Source: OFTM34 sp047639415
GTDB lineage: Bacteria; Planctomycetota; UBA1135; GCA-002686595
NCBI GenBank assembly: GCA_047639415.1
Contig: JBLINP010000072.1
Coordinates: 1-16,279 of the forward strand
Reading direction: 5' to 3'
DNA length: 16,279 bases
A program made the translations under genes and the position numbers. Below, one piece after another: positions 1 to 7,272 of this stretch. Below the pieces are notes generated by a model. It was not told the DNA's origin. It made no database searches and saw only the letters and a program-made list of their open reading frames with translations. Positions within the stretch are counted from its first letter, which is position 1; each line of letters begins with the position of its first letter.

Positions 1-617
1 ACTACCCGTCGCCCCTAGAGGTTATGGAGTCTCCCTGGATTCAGTGGTGTGTCTTTCTCCCGCGCGAAATCGACCTCCCTGAATTTGAGGACATCAAAAC
101 GGCGGGCTGCCAAGCGCTCGATGCACTTGGCATGGTCACGGGACTGTCTCACATGGAGTGGTTTCGTCGAACGGACGGAAGTCTCGCCATCAGCGAAGTT
201 GGAGCTCGTCCTCCCGGCGCACAATTTACGACCTTGCTCTCGTACGCCCACAACATCGACTTCTATGAGGCCTGGGCACAACTTGTCATTCACGAAGAGT
301 TTCAAGCGCCCGAGCGTAAGTTCGCTTGCGGTGCCGTTTTCTTGCGCGGCCAAGGAAGTGGTCAAGTGGTGAGTGTGCACGGAATGGAAGAGGTAGAGCG
401 GGAATTGAAGGATTTGATCGTGGAAGCGAAAATCCCGAAGGTGGGCTCCCCTCAGGCATCCAGTTACGAGGGTGAGGGCTACATAATCCTGCGGCATCCC
501 GATAGCGAAGTTGTCAAAGCGGGTCTTCGTAAGCTTCTGAAGTTGGTGAGAATTCACCTCGGGGATCCCACAGCGGTGTCGAACGCCGATTCCCAAACGG
601 GTAGTACTGCATCATGA
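1..617 (+). CDS. ATP-grasp domain ligase, 5'-truncated (C-terminal part)
   Basis: The frame is open from the window edge (first full codon at 3), so this is the C-terminal part of a longer protein. It reads YPSPLEV before the internal Met at 24, and this stretch aligns with the interior of the next gene, so the ATG at 24 is not the true start. Shared landmarks are NPWI/SPWI, HMEWF, and the end of the ATP-grasp fold: SEVGARPPGA here against GEIGARAPGG in the neighbour. The Glu residues of HMEWF and E(V/I)GAR are the expected Mg-ATP ligands. About 200 residues are visible; the neighbour has 405. By family it should activate a carboxylate as acyl phosphate and join it to an amine or other nucleophile; the substrates are unknown. 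Its stop lies inside the start of the next gene (ATGA, 614-617), which indicates translational coupling. It is a tandem paralogue, not a copy, since the sequences differ widely. Confidence 0.85.
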   Translation, partial: YPSPLEVMESPWIQWCVFLPREIDLPEFEDIKTAGCQALDALGMVTGLSHMEWFRRTDGSLAISEVGARPPGAQFTTLLSYAHNIDFYEAWAQLVIHEEFQAPERKFACGAVFLRGQGSGQVVSVHGMEEVERELKDLIVEAKIPKVGSPQASSYEGEGYIILRHPDSEVVKAGLRKLLKLVRIHLGDPTAVSNADSQTGSTAS

Positions 618-1831
618 ATGTCTTAATGATTTCCCCGAGCTTCCCGGAAGACTTGGCTTTCTTTACGCGCGGATTGGCGCAGACCGGCGCTCGCGTTTTT
701 GGTGTAGGCGATCAGCCTTTGCGCGCGATGCACGAAGATGCGCAACAAGGACTAACGGACTACCTGCAGGTGGCTTCGCTTTGGCAAGAAGAAGCCGTTG
801 TCGATCAAATCAAAGAATGGTTACGCGGCAGGCAAATCCATCGGGTCGAATGCCTTTGGGAACCAGGCGTTGTTTTGGCGGCAAAGCTGCGTGCAGCATT
901 GGGAGCGCCCGGACTCAACGTGAAGCAGGCTGACGCTTTTCGTGACAAAGATCGCATGAAGGCAGTCTTGGACGAAGCTGGCGTTCGAACACCGCGACAC
1001 GCTCGTGCGAGTACATCCGAACAAATTCGCGAATACTCTGCGGAGATCGGTTATCCGCTGATCATCAAGCCCATCGATGGTGCCGGTTCTGCCGACACTT
1101 ATCCGGTGCGTTCAGATGAGGATCTCGAGGAAGCCTTGTCGCTGATCGGGCACGTGCCCGAAGTCAGTGTCGAAGAGTTCATCGAGGGCCGGGAATTTAC
1201 CTACGACACGTTGTGCTCGAATGGCGACATGCTCTTTGACAACATCTCTTGGTATCGTCCCAAACCCCTAACGGCGCGCTTGAATCCATGGATTAGCCCA
1301 CAAGCGGTTTCACTGCGAGACACCGATTGCGAGGAGTATCAGAAGGGCCGCGAGCTAGGGCTGTCGGTGCTAAAGGCCCTCAACTTCGAATCCGGTATCA
1401 CCCATATGGAGTGGTTTTTGACTCCCGATGGCGAGGCCGTTTTCGGCGAAATTGGAGCCCGTGCTCCGGGCGGTCGTTTGACGCACGTGATGAACTACTC
1501 GTGTGATCTCGACTTGTTTCACGCCTGGGGGGAAGCTGTTGCGTTGGGCCGCATCTCGGCGGACACGTCAAAGAAGTACAACGCCTCGGTGATTTTTAAG
1601 CGCGCTGTTGGAGGCGGACGAATTACCGCTCACGAAGGCTTGAGCAGTTTGCTCAGTCGTTATGGCGAGCACGTGGCTCATATCGATTTGAACCCGATTG
1701 GTTCGCCGGTTCGCGATTACAAAAAGGTAGTGACGGGCGACGGTTGGATCGTCGTGCGCCACCCCAACTTGGAGGCGACGCTTGAGTTGTCCGAAGCTTT
1801 CGCGAACGAATTGAGGATTGTTGCAGAATGA
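614..1831 (+). CDS. ATP-grasp domain carboxylate-amine ligase-like protein
   Basis: A complete 405-residue protein with the layout of carbamoyl-phosphate-synthase/BacD-like ATP-grasp enzymes. It has an N-terminal Rossmann-like pre-ATP-grasp domain (about 1-105), then RDKDRMK (about 110-116), the ATP-binding segment YPLIIKPIDGAGS with likely ATP lysine K152, and VEEFIEGREFTYD (about 186-198). The metal end follows: HMEWF (E266) and FGEIGARAPGG (E279). The usual Asn of the ExNxR metal motif is Gly here, as in the upstream paralogue. The C-terminal 110 residues form an accessory domain. The predicted reaction is ATP-dependent formation of an amide or peptide bond through an acyl phosphate; the substrate cannot be told. 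The start at 614 overlaps the upstream stop by ATGA and has no clear Shine-Dalgarno, so it probably depends on coupling. The stop also overlaps the next start by ATGA. Confidence 0.9.
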   Translation: MNVLMISPSFPEDLAFFTRGLAQTGARVFGVGDQPLRAMHEDAQQGLTDYLQVASLWQEEAVVDQIKEWLRGRQIHRVECLWEPGVVLAAKLRAALGAPGLNVKQADAFRDKDRMKAVLDEAGVRTPRHARASTSEQIREYSAEIGYPLIIKPIDGAGSADTYPVRSDEDLEEALSLIGHVPEVSVEEFIEGREFTYDTLCSNGDMLFDNISWYRPKPLTARLNPWISPQAVSLRDTDCEEYQKGRELGLSVLKALNFESGITHMEWFLTPDGEAVFGEIGARAPGGRLTHVMNYSCDLDLFHAWGEAVALGRISADTSKKYNASVIFKRAVGGGRITAHEGLSSLLSRYGEHVAHIDLNPIGSPVRDYKKVVTGDGWIVVRHPNLEATLELSEAFANELRIVAE

Positions 1832-2769
1832 GTTTCGAACGTGAGATTGTTCTTTTAGGGCCGCAGAGATTGAAGCCCATTTTGGCGCAGACTTTGGCGG
1901 CCAGAAAAATCACGGGACCGATCGCGCTTGTCACAGCGGGTTGGGAGGAGCGTGAGAGTGAAGATCGGGAACTTGCCGAACACGTTGGGATGGACGTTCG
2001 CAATTTGGCGGTATACGCGCGGGTTGAAGATGTTTTTCGTCGCGACCCAGAGTTGTATCAAGGCATGCTCAATCGGCACGACACGCTGCGCAAAATTCAG
2101 TCGTTTTATCGACTGCGACTCGCTGGAGCGCTCGATTCGGCGAGAACGCTTCTCGCTCGTGAGGATGTTGATCTAGAGTTACTTGGGCCACAGCGCACTG
2201 CGGCGATCGAAACGGTTCGCAGTCTTGACGCTGAACACCTTGGACGAGTCCTCGATGTTCATGCCGAATTCGAAGACAAATGGAAGCCCGAACAGCGCGA
2301 GGCTGTCGCTCGTCACCGCAGCGAACTCGCCGCTGAGATGGACGGAAGCCAAGCGCTCTGTATTGCGGGTGGACACGTCGCAATTCTGCTGAACCGGATG
2401 CGCCTACTGGATGTATGCGGCTTATCTGGTGATTTGCCCATCATCGCGTGGTCCGCTGGCGCAATGGTGCTCGGCGATCGCATCGTATTATTTCACGACA
2501 GTCCGCCGCAGGGCCCCGGCGACGCGGAAGTCCTTGAGGCCGGCTTCGGATTGTGCCAACAGGTTGTTCCGCTCCCTCACGCATCACGCCGATTGCGTTT
2601 GAAGGACAATACGCGCGTAGCGCTCTTCGCTCGTCGTTTCGGACCGGCGACGTGCGTCGTACTCGACGATCTCTCGGTGGTTACGTTTTCTGCTGGTGAG
2701 TTGCAGGGCAAACCTGGCGTGAAACTATTGTCCGAAACGGGCATCGTTGAAGAAGCGAGCGCGGCATGA
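1828..2769 (+). CDS. S51-peptidase-like serine hydrolase (Type 1 glutamine amidotransferase-like)
   Basis: A 313-residue protein whose C-terminal half has the hallmarks of the peptidase E/cyanophycinase (S51) group: IAGGHVAILL (oxyanion-hole-like GG), then AWSAGAM with candidate nucleophile S209, then GFGLCQQVVPLPHASRRL with candidate catalytic H251. The N-terminus (about 5-40) is a beta-alpha-beta start like that of the class I amidotransferase fold. Between it and the active site lie about 100 charged, helical-looking residues (roughly 55-165) absent from compact peptidase E proteins of about 230 residues. S51 members cleave Asp-X or beta-aspartyl isopeptide bonds, so this enzyme might trim or open the product of the neighbouring ligases, or act as an amidase; that is inference. 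The ATG at 1828 overlaps the upstream stop. A GAGGA motif at 1813-1817 lies 10 nt before it. The end overlaps the next gene by ATGA. Confidence 0.8.
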   Translation: MSFEREIVLLGPQRLKPILAQTLAARKITGPIALVTAGWEERESEDRELAEHVGMDVRNLAVYARVEDVFRRDPELYQGMLNRHDTLRKIQSFYRLRLAGALDSARTLLAREDVDLELLGPQRTAAIETVRSLDAEHLGRVLDVHAEFEDKWKPEQREAVARHRSELAAEMDGSQALCIAGGHVAILLNRMRLLDVCGLSGDLPIIAWSAGAMVLGDRIVLFHDSPPQGPGDAEVLEAGFGLCQQVVPLPHASRRLRLKDNTRVALFARRFGPATCVVLDDLSVVTFSAGELQGKPGVKLLSETGIVEEASAA

Positions 2770-3905
2770 TGATCACAGTCGGCGATCTTCGTAAATCCCT
2801 TGATTTCGATCGCGTCTCGTTGGAAGCCTTCGCAAGCGATAACGTTTTTCCCGTCGTGGACGGGGACGAGGCAACCTTTCTCTATCGCGGTGCAGCGCAA
2901 GAAGTATTGCTTCGACATTGGATCTTTGGACTTTCTTCAACACAGGCATTCGAGCGCATTCCGGGAACGGATTTTTGGACGCTGACCATGGACGTGCCCG
3001 CTTGCTCGCGGGTGGAGTACAAACTCGAAATCGTCGAGGGTGAGCAGCGGCGGTTGATTCGCGATCCGCTCAATCCTCACACGGCTCACGATCCCTACGG
3101 CGCCAATTCGGTTGTGCATGGCACGGGCTATGAAATTCCCGAATGGGTTCTGCCCGACGACGACGCTCGGCCGGGCGAAATTGTTGAACACCGCATCGGA
3201 AGCGAAGTGTTTGGCGAGCCGCGAGACTTCCAGGTCTACTTGCCGGCGCGTTATCGTGAAACCCGACGCTACCCTTTGTTGGTGATGCACGACGGTGAGG
3301 ATTTCGTTCGATTCGCCGGATTGAAGCTCGTTCTCGACAACCTGATTCATCGTCAGGAGATTCCGCCGATGGTCGTGGCGCTCACTCAGTCCCCGAAGCG
3401 TCTGGAAGAGTATGCGGCGAATGAGAAACAGGGACGCTTTCTGGTTGAGGAGTTGGTGCCCGCGCTCGAAGAAAAATACGCGCTGGTCGGAACGCCTGCA
3501 GCCCGTGGACTCGCGGGTGCTTCTTTCGGCGCGGTTGCGTCGCTCTCGGCGGCTTGGAATCACCCGGGCTTCTTCTCATCCTTACTGCTGCAGTCGGGAT
3601 CCTTCGCGTTTACCGACATCGGCAATGAACACGATCGCGGTCCGATGTTCGACCCGATTGTTAAGTTCGTAAATGCGTTTCGAGAGAACCCCGGTAAGCC
3701 GGTGGACAAGGTCTGCGTGAGTTGCGGAACCTACGAGTCGCTGATTTATTACAACCGTTCCATGGTTCCGCTGCTTGAGCGGACTGGAATGGACGTGCGT
3801 TACATTGAAGCCCGTGATGGACATAACTGGGACAACTGGCGTGATCGCATGCGCGAAGCGTTGTCCTGGCTGTTCCCGGGTCCGTTATGGATGGTCTATG
3901 AGTAA
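2766..3905 (+). CDS. Enterochelin-esterase-like alpha/beta hydrolase with N-terminal E-set domain
   Basis: A 379-residue, two-domain serine hydrolase. Residues about 30-125 look like the immunoglobulin-like E-set/CBM48-type domain in front of Fes-type esterases (aromatic FWTLTMDVP strand, RLIRDPLNPH). The hydrolase domain follows: FQVYLPARY, PLLVMHDGEDF, then GASFGA with nucleophile S253, CGTYES with probable acid E324, and DGHNWDNWR with H353. The order and spacing of the last two blocks closely resemble enterobactin esterase (GxRE, then GGHDxxxWR). No signal peptide is visible, so it is probably cytoplasmic. In known Fes proteins this fold hydrolyses ester bonds of a peptidic siderophore; relatives carry out other acyl transfers. 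Here it could hydrolyse or transesterify the product of the ATP-grasp ligases (inference). The start is the first of two adjacent ATGs (2766, 2769) inside the upstream stop overlap. Confidence 0.85.
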   Translation: MMITVGDLRKSLDFDRVSLEAFASDNVFPVVDGDEATFLYRGAAQEVLLRHWIFGLSSTQAFERIPGTDFWTLTMDVPACSRVEYKLEIVEGEQRRLIRDPLNPHTAHDPYGANSVVHGTGYEIPEWVLPDDDARPGEIVEHRIGSEVFGEPRDFQVYLPARYRETRRYPLLVMHDGEDFVRFAGLKLVLDNLIHRQEIPPMVVALTQSPKRLEEYAANEKQGRFLVEELVPALEEKYALVGTPAARGLAGASFGAVASLSAAWNHPGFFSSLLLQSGSFAFTDIGNEHDRGPMFDPIVKFVNAFRENPGKPVDKVCVSCGTYESLIYYNRSMVPLLERTGMDVRYIEARDGHNWDNWRDRMREALSWLFPGPLWMVYE

Positions 3906-3908
3906 GGT

Positions 3909-3913
3909 GGAGG
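3909..3913 (+). promoter_or_regulatory. Strong Shine-Dalgarno deciding a TTG start
   Basis: GGAGG, 8 nt upstream of the TTG at 3922, lies directly after the stop of the preceding esterase gene. No ATG or GTG at equivalent spacing is in frame, and the protein reads naturally from this TTG (MAKVKKRIGLSLG). Confidence 0.75.
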
Positions 3914-3921
3914 AATAAGCT

Positions 3922-5172
3922 TTGGCGAAAGTTAAGAAGCGCATCGGGTTATCACTCGGTGCCGACCTGTGTTGGCCATTTTGCTACGAAGAGATCATCA
4001 AGCGTCTCGATCTGGAATTGCCAATTGGCAAGAACAAGGTCACGTTTGAGATCGAGCGTGTGTCGATTGAGCCTCATCGTTTGCGCGATCCATCGCGCTA
4101 CGACTTGGTGATGGATCGACTCACGTATTGGTATCGCACCAGTCGCGAGTGGATCAAAAAGATCGCGATCATGGACGACACTTACGTGCTCAATAGTCCA
4201 TGGACCTTTCAGTCGATGGAGAAGCAAACCAGTTATTGCGCGATGATGCGACTGGGTATGCCGATCCCTGAAACCTGGTTGGTGCCGCCCAAAGATCACG
4301 AGGAGAATCCCGATCTTCAGCGAACTTTGGACCGCTATGCGCGTCTCTTTGATCTGGGTGATATTGGCGAAAAGATCGGTTATCCGCTGTTTATGAAACC
4401 CTACGACGGTGGGGCCTGGGTTGGCGTAACCAAGATCGATAATGCGGACCAATTGCGCGACGCTTATGACAAGAGCGGCCAGCACATCATGCATCTGCAA
4501 AAGGCCGTCGATCCCTACGACGTTTTTGTGCGTTGCCTCGGCATCGGTCCGCAAGTGCGAATTATGCGCTACGATCCGTCCGCGCCGCTCCACGATCGTT
4601 ACGTCGTTGGCGAAAACGAATTGAGCGCCGAGACTTTGACGAGCCTGCGTGCATCGACATTGACCATCAACAGTTTCTTCGGCTGGGACTTCAACTCGTG
4701 TGAGTTGTTGCGTCACACCATAACAGATGTTTGGCATCCGATTGACTTCGCGAATGCGTGCCCCGACTCGCAGGTGACGTCGCTTCACTACCACTTCCCA
4801 TGGTTGGTGATGGCCAAAGTGCGTTGGTCGCTGTTCTGTACGGCAACCAATCGCGAAATGAAGCTGAACCAGGACTGGAGGCCGTACTTCGAAATTGCCG
4901 ATCGCGATATCAGCTTCGAGGAGAAGTTGGTGGAGTACGGCAAATTAGGCGAGGAGCACTTCGAGACTGCTAAGTTCGAAGAGTTCTGCGCGACGCATCT
5001 CGGTCACTTGGAAGAAATCGTTTGGGATTTCTTCGGCAGTGACGAAGCTCGAAACATCATTCGCGATAAAGTCGCTTCGATGTATCCCGAGCACGAGTGG
5101 GATGAGTTCACCGAGATGTTCTGGTCACGCGTTCAATTGTGGCGGACAAATCAAACCGAAGCGGCAAAATAG
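3922..5172 (+). CDS. Divergent RimK-like ATP-grasp ligase
   Basis: A 416-residue protein starting at TTG. It opens with a Rossmann-like strand (KRIGLSLGAD). ATP-grasp landmarks follow: SMEKQTSYCAMMRLGMPIPET (about 98-117), the YPLFMKPYDGGAWVGV block (154-169) with ATP-binding K159 and its glycine loop, and HLQKAVDPYDVFVRCLG (191-207). The metal end is HPIDFANACPDSQ (about 272-284) with D275 and N278 in place of the usual ExN pair, then the striking TSLHYHFPW. The last 120 residues are helical and rich in acidic and aromatic residues, with no fold I recognise. It does not closely resemble the two ATP-grasp enzymes upstream, so the operon carries at least two types. The predicted role is a second or third ATP-dependent ligation. 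The gap to the upstream gene is 16 nt and to the next gene 19 nt, consistent with one transcript. Confidence 0.85.
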   Translation: MAKVKKRIGLSLGADLCWPFCYEEIIKRLDLELPIGKNKVTFEIERVSIEPHRLRDPSRYDLVMDRLTYWYRTSREWIKKIAIMDDTYVLNSPWTFQSMEKQTSYCAMMRLGMPIPETWLVPPKDHEENPDLQRTLDRYARLFDLGDIGEKIGYPLFMKPYDGGAWVGVTKIDNADQLRDAYDKSGQHIMHLQKAVDPYDVFVRCLGIGPQVRIMRYDPSAPLHDRYVVGENELSAETLTSLRASTLTINSFFGWDFNSCELLRHTITDVWHPIDFANACPDSQVTSLHYHFPWLVMAKVRWSLFCTATNREMKLNQDWRPYFEIADRDISFEEKLVEYGKLGEEHFETAKFEEFCATHLGHLEEIVWDFFGSDEARNIIRDKVASMYPEHEWDEFTEMFWSRVQLWRTNQTEAAK

Positions 5173-5191
5173 AACGCGGATAGGTACGAAG

Positions 5192-5929
5192 ATGAAACAG
5201 AAGACGAATTGGTATTCCGAGCGACTTGGGCGAGACATAGACGTGGTGCGTTGGGGTACACACGGAACGCCATTGCTCTTGTTTCCGACGGCCGCGGGTG
5301 ATGCGGAGGAATCCGAGCGTTTTCTGATGCTGGATGTGCTTGCACCTCTATTGGAGGAAGGGCGCATCAAGGTTTATTCGGTAGATAGCGTTGCTGGGGA
5401 GGTAATGTTCGAGAAGGACGCGAGCATCGAATACGTCACGAAGATGCAGACGCAGTTCCACAGCTTCATCCGAAATGAAGTGGTTCCGGCGATTCGGAAG
5501 GATTGCAACTCGGACGAAATTGAAATCGTCACGGCAGGTGCCTCGATCGGTGCTTTTCACGCGCTGGCCGTTCTTTGCCGTTATCCGGATGTGTTCAGTC
5601 AAGCGATTTGCATGAGCGGAACGTACGACTTGACCAAGTTCACCGAAGACCAAATGACGAGCGACTTCTACGAAGCCTCGCCGATTCACTTCTTAGGTCA
5701 AATGCCCGAAGGTGAGCATCTCGAGCAGTTGCGCAAGCGCTTCGTGCTTTTGACTCACGGCGATGGGCGTTGGGAAGAGCCGAAGCAATCCTGGAACATG
5801 GCCGAGGAGCTTGGATCGAAGGGCATTCCCAATCGCGTCGACGCCTGGGGCGAAGACTTTGATCACGACTGGCCGACCTGGCGCCAGATGCTTCCGAAGT
5901 ATCTAGCGGAACTCGTTCCGATCCAGTAG
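5192..5929 (+). CDS. Small esterase-like alpha/beta hydrolase
   Basis: A 245-residue serine hydrolase without the extra N-terminal domain of the other operon hydrolase. It has LLLFPTAAGD (oxyanion strand), then AGASIGAFHA with nucleophile S118, CMSGTYDL, VLLTHGDGRWEE (likely acid region) and DFDHDWPTW with catalytic H225. The GxSxGAFHA and HDWxxW pattern is that of esterase D/PHB-depolymerase-like and enterochelin-esterase-like proteins. The ATG at 5192 is chosen because the residues encoded further upstream overlap the preceding coding sequence and do not resemble a hydrolase; the Shine-Dalgarno is weak. It is the last gene of the operon and 19 nt downstream of the third ATP-grasp gene. It may release, hydrolyse or transfer an acyl or peptidyl group from the cluster product (inference). 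No signal peptide is visible. Confidence 0.85.
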   Translation: MKQKTNWYSERLGRDIDVVRWGTHGTPLLLFPTAAGDAEESERFLMLDVLAPLLEEGRIKVYSVDSVAGEVMFEKDASIEYVTKMQTQFHSFIRNEVVPAIRKDCNSDEIEIVTAGASIGAFHALAVLCRYPDVFSQAICMSGTYDLTKFTEDQMTSDFYEASPIHFLGQMPEGEHLEQLRKRFVLLTHGDGRWEEPKQSWNMAEELGSKGIPNRVDAWGEDFDHDWPTWRQMLPKYLAELVPIQ

Positions 5930-5949
5930 TGGGGAAGGTAGTGGGGAAG
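5926..5949 (+). repeat. Tandem 12-bp duplication spanning a stop codon
   Basis: GTAGTGGGGAAG occurs twice in direct succession. The first copy contains the TAG that ends the upstream hydrolase (5927-5929). Because the unit is 12 bp, the second copy places another TAG in frame at 5939-5941. Confidence 0.8.
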
Positions 5950-5956
5950 GATGCGC

Positions 5957-5973
5957 CGGACCCGCGAGGTCCG
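5957..5973. terminator. Possible terminator hairpin between convergent genes
   Basis: A perfect CGGACC/GGTCCG stem with a CGCGA loop lies between the end of the hydrolase operon (+) and the end of glgC (-). There is no T-tract on either side, so it may only be a pausing or mRNA-end hairpin. Confidence 0.4.
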
Positions 5974-5988
5974 ACGGCAATCCGCCTG

Positions 5989-7272
5989 CTAGCTCTTGGC
6001 TTTCTCTATAAGGGGGCTGGCCACTGCCGACTCGCGCCCAAAGTCATAGCCGTGCGGGACTACAACGATACCTGACGGCGTGATTTTGAAACGCTTGGCA
6101 TCAAGCTCAAGGTCGTAACCGATTTCGGTGCCATCGGGGATTTGGACCCACTTGTCGATGATGGCTCGGCGAATGCGGCAGTCCGCGCCGACCGTGACTC
6201 CGGTAAACAGAATTGAGCTATCGACGGTCGCGCGCTTTTCGACGCGCACTTGACCTGAAATGATGGAGCGTTTGATTTTAGCGCCAGAGATGACGGCACC
6301 GTGACAAAGTAAAGAGTCGAGTACTTCGGCGCGTAAGCCTTTACCTGCGGGATCACCGAAGACGGTCTTGGCCGGCGGTTCGTAGCGAGTGAAGGTGTAG
6401 ATCGGCCAGTTCGAGTCGTAGAGGTTGAACTTGGGTTCTACGCGGCACAAATCGATGTTGGCCTCGTAATACGAATCCAGCGTTCCAATGTCGCGCCAGT
6501 AGGGTTCTGCCGCGTTACTCACGTCGACGTAGTTGTGCGCAAAGACTTTGGAATCTTCGATCATGCGCGGAATGATGTCCTTACCGAAGTCATGGCTCGA
6601 TCCCTCACGCTCTGCATCGGCGCGTAGGACTTCGATCAGCTTGCTAGTTTCGAACATATAGATGCCCATTGAAGCGAGCGACCAGCCGGGGCGATCGGGC
6701 ATGGACTTCGGCTCATCGGGCTTTTCTTGAAAGCCAACGACGCGCTGGTCCTGATCGACTTCGAAAACGCCAAAGCGCGAAGCTTCGGACGTGCGAACCG
6801 GAATTGCGCCGATGGTAAGCGCGGCACCGTTCTCCTCGTGCTCGATCAACATGCGACCGTAGTCCATCTTGTAGATGTGGTCGCCAGAGAGAATGAGGAC
6901 GCGTTCGGGGCGTTCCTTCTCGAGTGTGTCGATGTTGTGGTAGATCGCGTCGGCCGTGCCTTGATACCACTTGCCCGATTGCAGGTGGTGAGGGGGGCGG
7001 ACGCTGATGAACTGTCCTAATCGCCGCGGTAGGAAGTTCCACCCAAACCGAATGTGCTCTTCTAGTGAACGCGCTTGGTACTGGGTCAGTACGTAGATGC
7101 TGCGCAATCCAGAGTGGATGCAGTTCGTGAGCGTGAAATCGATGATTCGATACATGCCTCCAAACGGCACCGCAGGTTTGGCGCGGTCGCGGGTGAGCGG
7201 CATCAGCCTCTCGCCTTGTCCACCAGCTAGGATCAACGTGAGAGTGTTATTCAGGTCTTGAGTGTGCGGCAT
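5989..7272 (-). CDS. glgC: Glucose-1-phosphate adenylyltransferase (ADP-glucose pyrophosphorylase)
   Basis: A 427-residue protein that makes ADP-glucose from glucose-1-phosphate and ATP, the committed step of bacterial glycogen synthesis. Family motifs occur in order: LILAGGQGERL with PLTRDRAKPAVPFGG (nucleotide loop, 13-39), KWYQGTADAI (Y103), GDHIYKMDY (D131), FQEKP (K184), SSHDFGKDIIP and EPYWRDIGT. Y103, D131 and K184 match E. coli Y114, D142 and K195 with a constant offset of 11. The C-terminal 130 residues form the left-handed beta-helix with hexapeptide-like repeats (VISGAKI, IISGQVRV, DSSILFTGVTVG). E. coli K39, an activator-binding lysine, corresponds to D29 here, so allosteric control probably differs from the fructose-1,6-bisphosphate type, as in many other phyla. 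No other glycogen genes are adjacent. GAGG before the ATG is very close (1 nt), so initiation may be weak or the start slightly different. Confidence 0.97.
   Translation of the reverse strand: MPHTQDLNNTLTLILAGGQGERLMPLTRDRAKPAVPFGGMYRIIDFTLTNCIHSGLRSIYVLTQYQARSLEEHIRFGWNFLPRRLGQFISVRPPHHLQSGKWYQGTADAIYHNIDTLEKERPERVLILSGDHIYKMDYGRMLIEHEENGAALTIGAIPVRTSEASRFGVFEVDQDQRVVGFQEKPDEPKSMPDRPGWSLASMGIYMFETSKLIEVLRADAEREGSSHDFGKDIIPRMIEDSKVFAHNYVDVSNAAEPYWRDIGTLDSYYEANIDLCRVEPKFNLYDSNWPIYTFTRYEPPAKTVFGDPAGKGLRAEVLDSLLCHGAVISGAKIKRSIISGQVRVEKRATVDSSILFTGVTVGADCRIRRAIIDKWVQIPDGTEIGYDLELDAKRFKITPSGIVVVPHGYDFGRESAVASPLIEKAKS

Noticed and set aside
3952..4794. 280-codon frame on the - strand opposite the third ATP-grasp gene
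   Set aside because: Long, but a codon-phase shadow of the real gene; no motif seen.
5039..5191. Longer N-terminus for the second hydrolase (start at 5039)
   Set aside because: The extra 51 residues overlap the preceding ATP-grasp gene and do not look like hydrolase sequence; the ATG at 5192 gives a normal N-terminus.
1..5929. Operon as a cyanophycin synthesis and degradation locus
   Set aside because: Cyanophycin synthetase fuses ATP-grasp and Mur-ligase domains. No Mur-ligase-type motif is seen in these ATP-grasp proteins, and the S51-like protein is much divergent from cyanophycinase.
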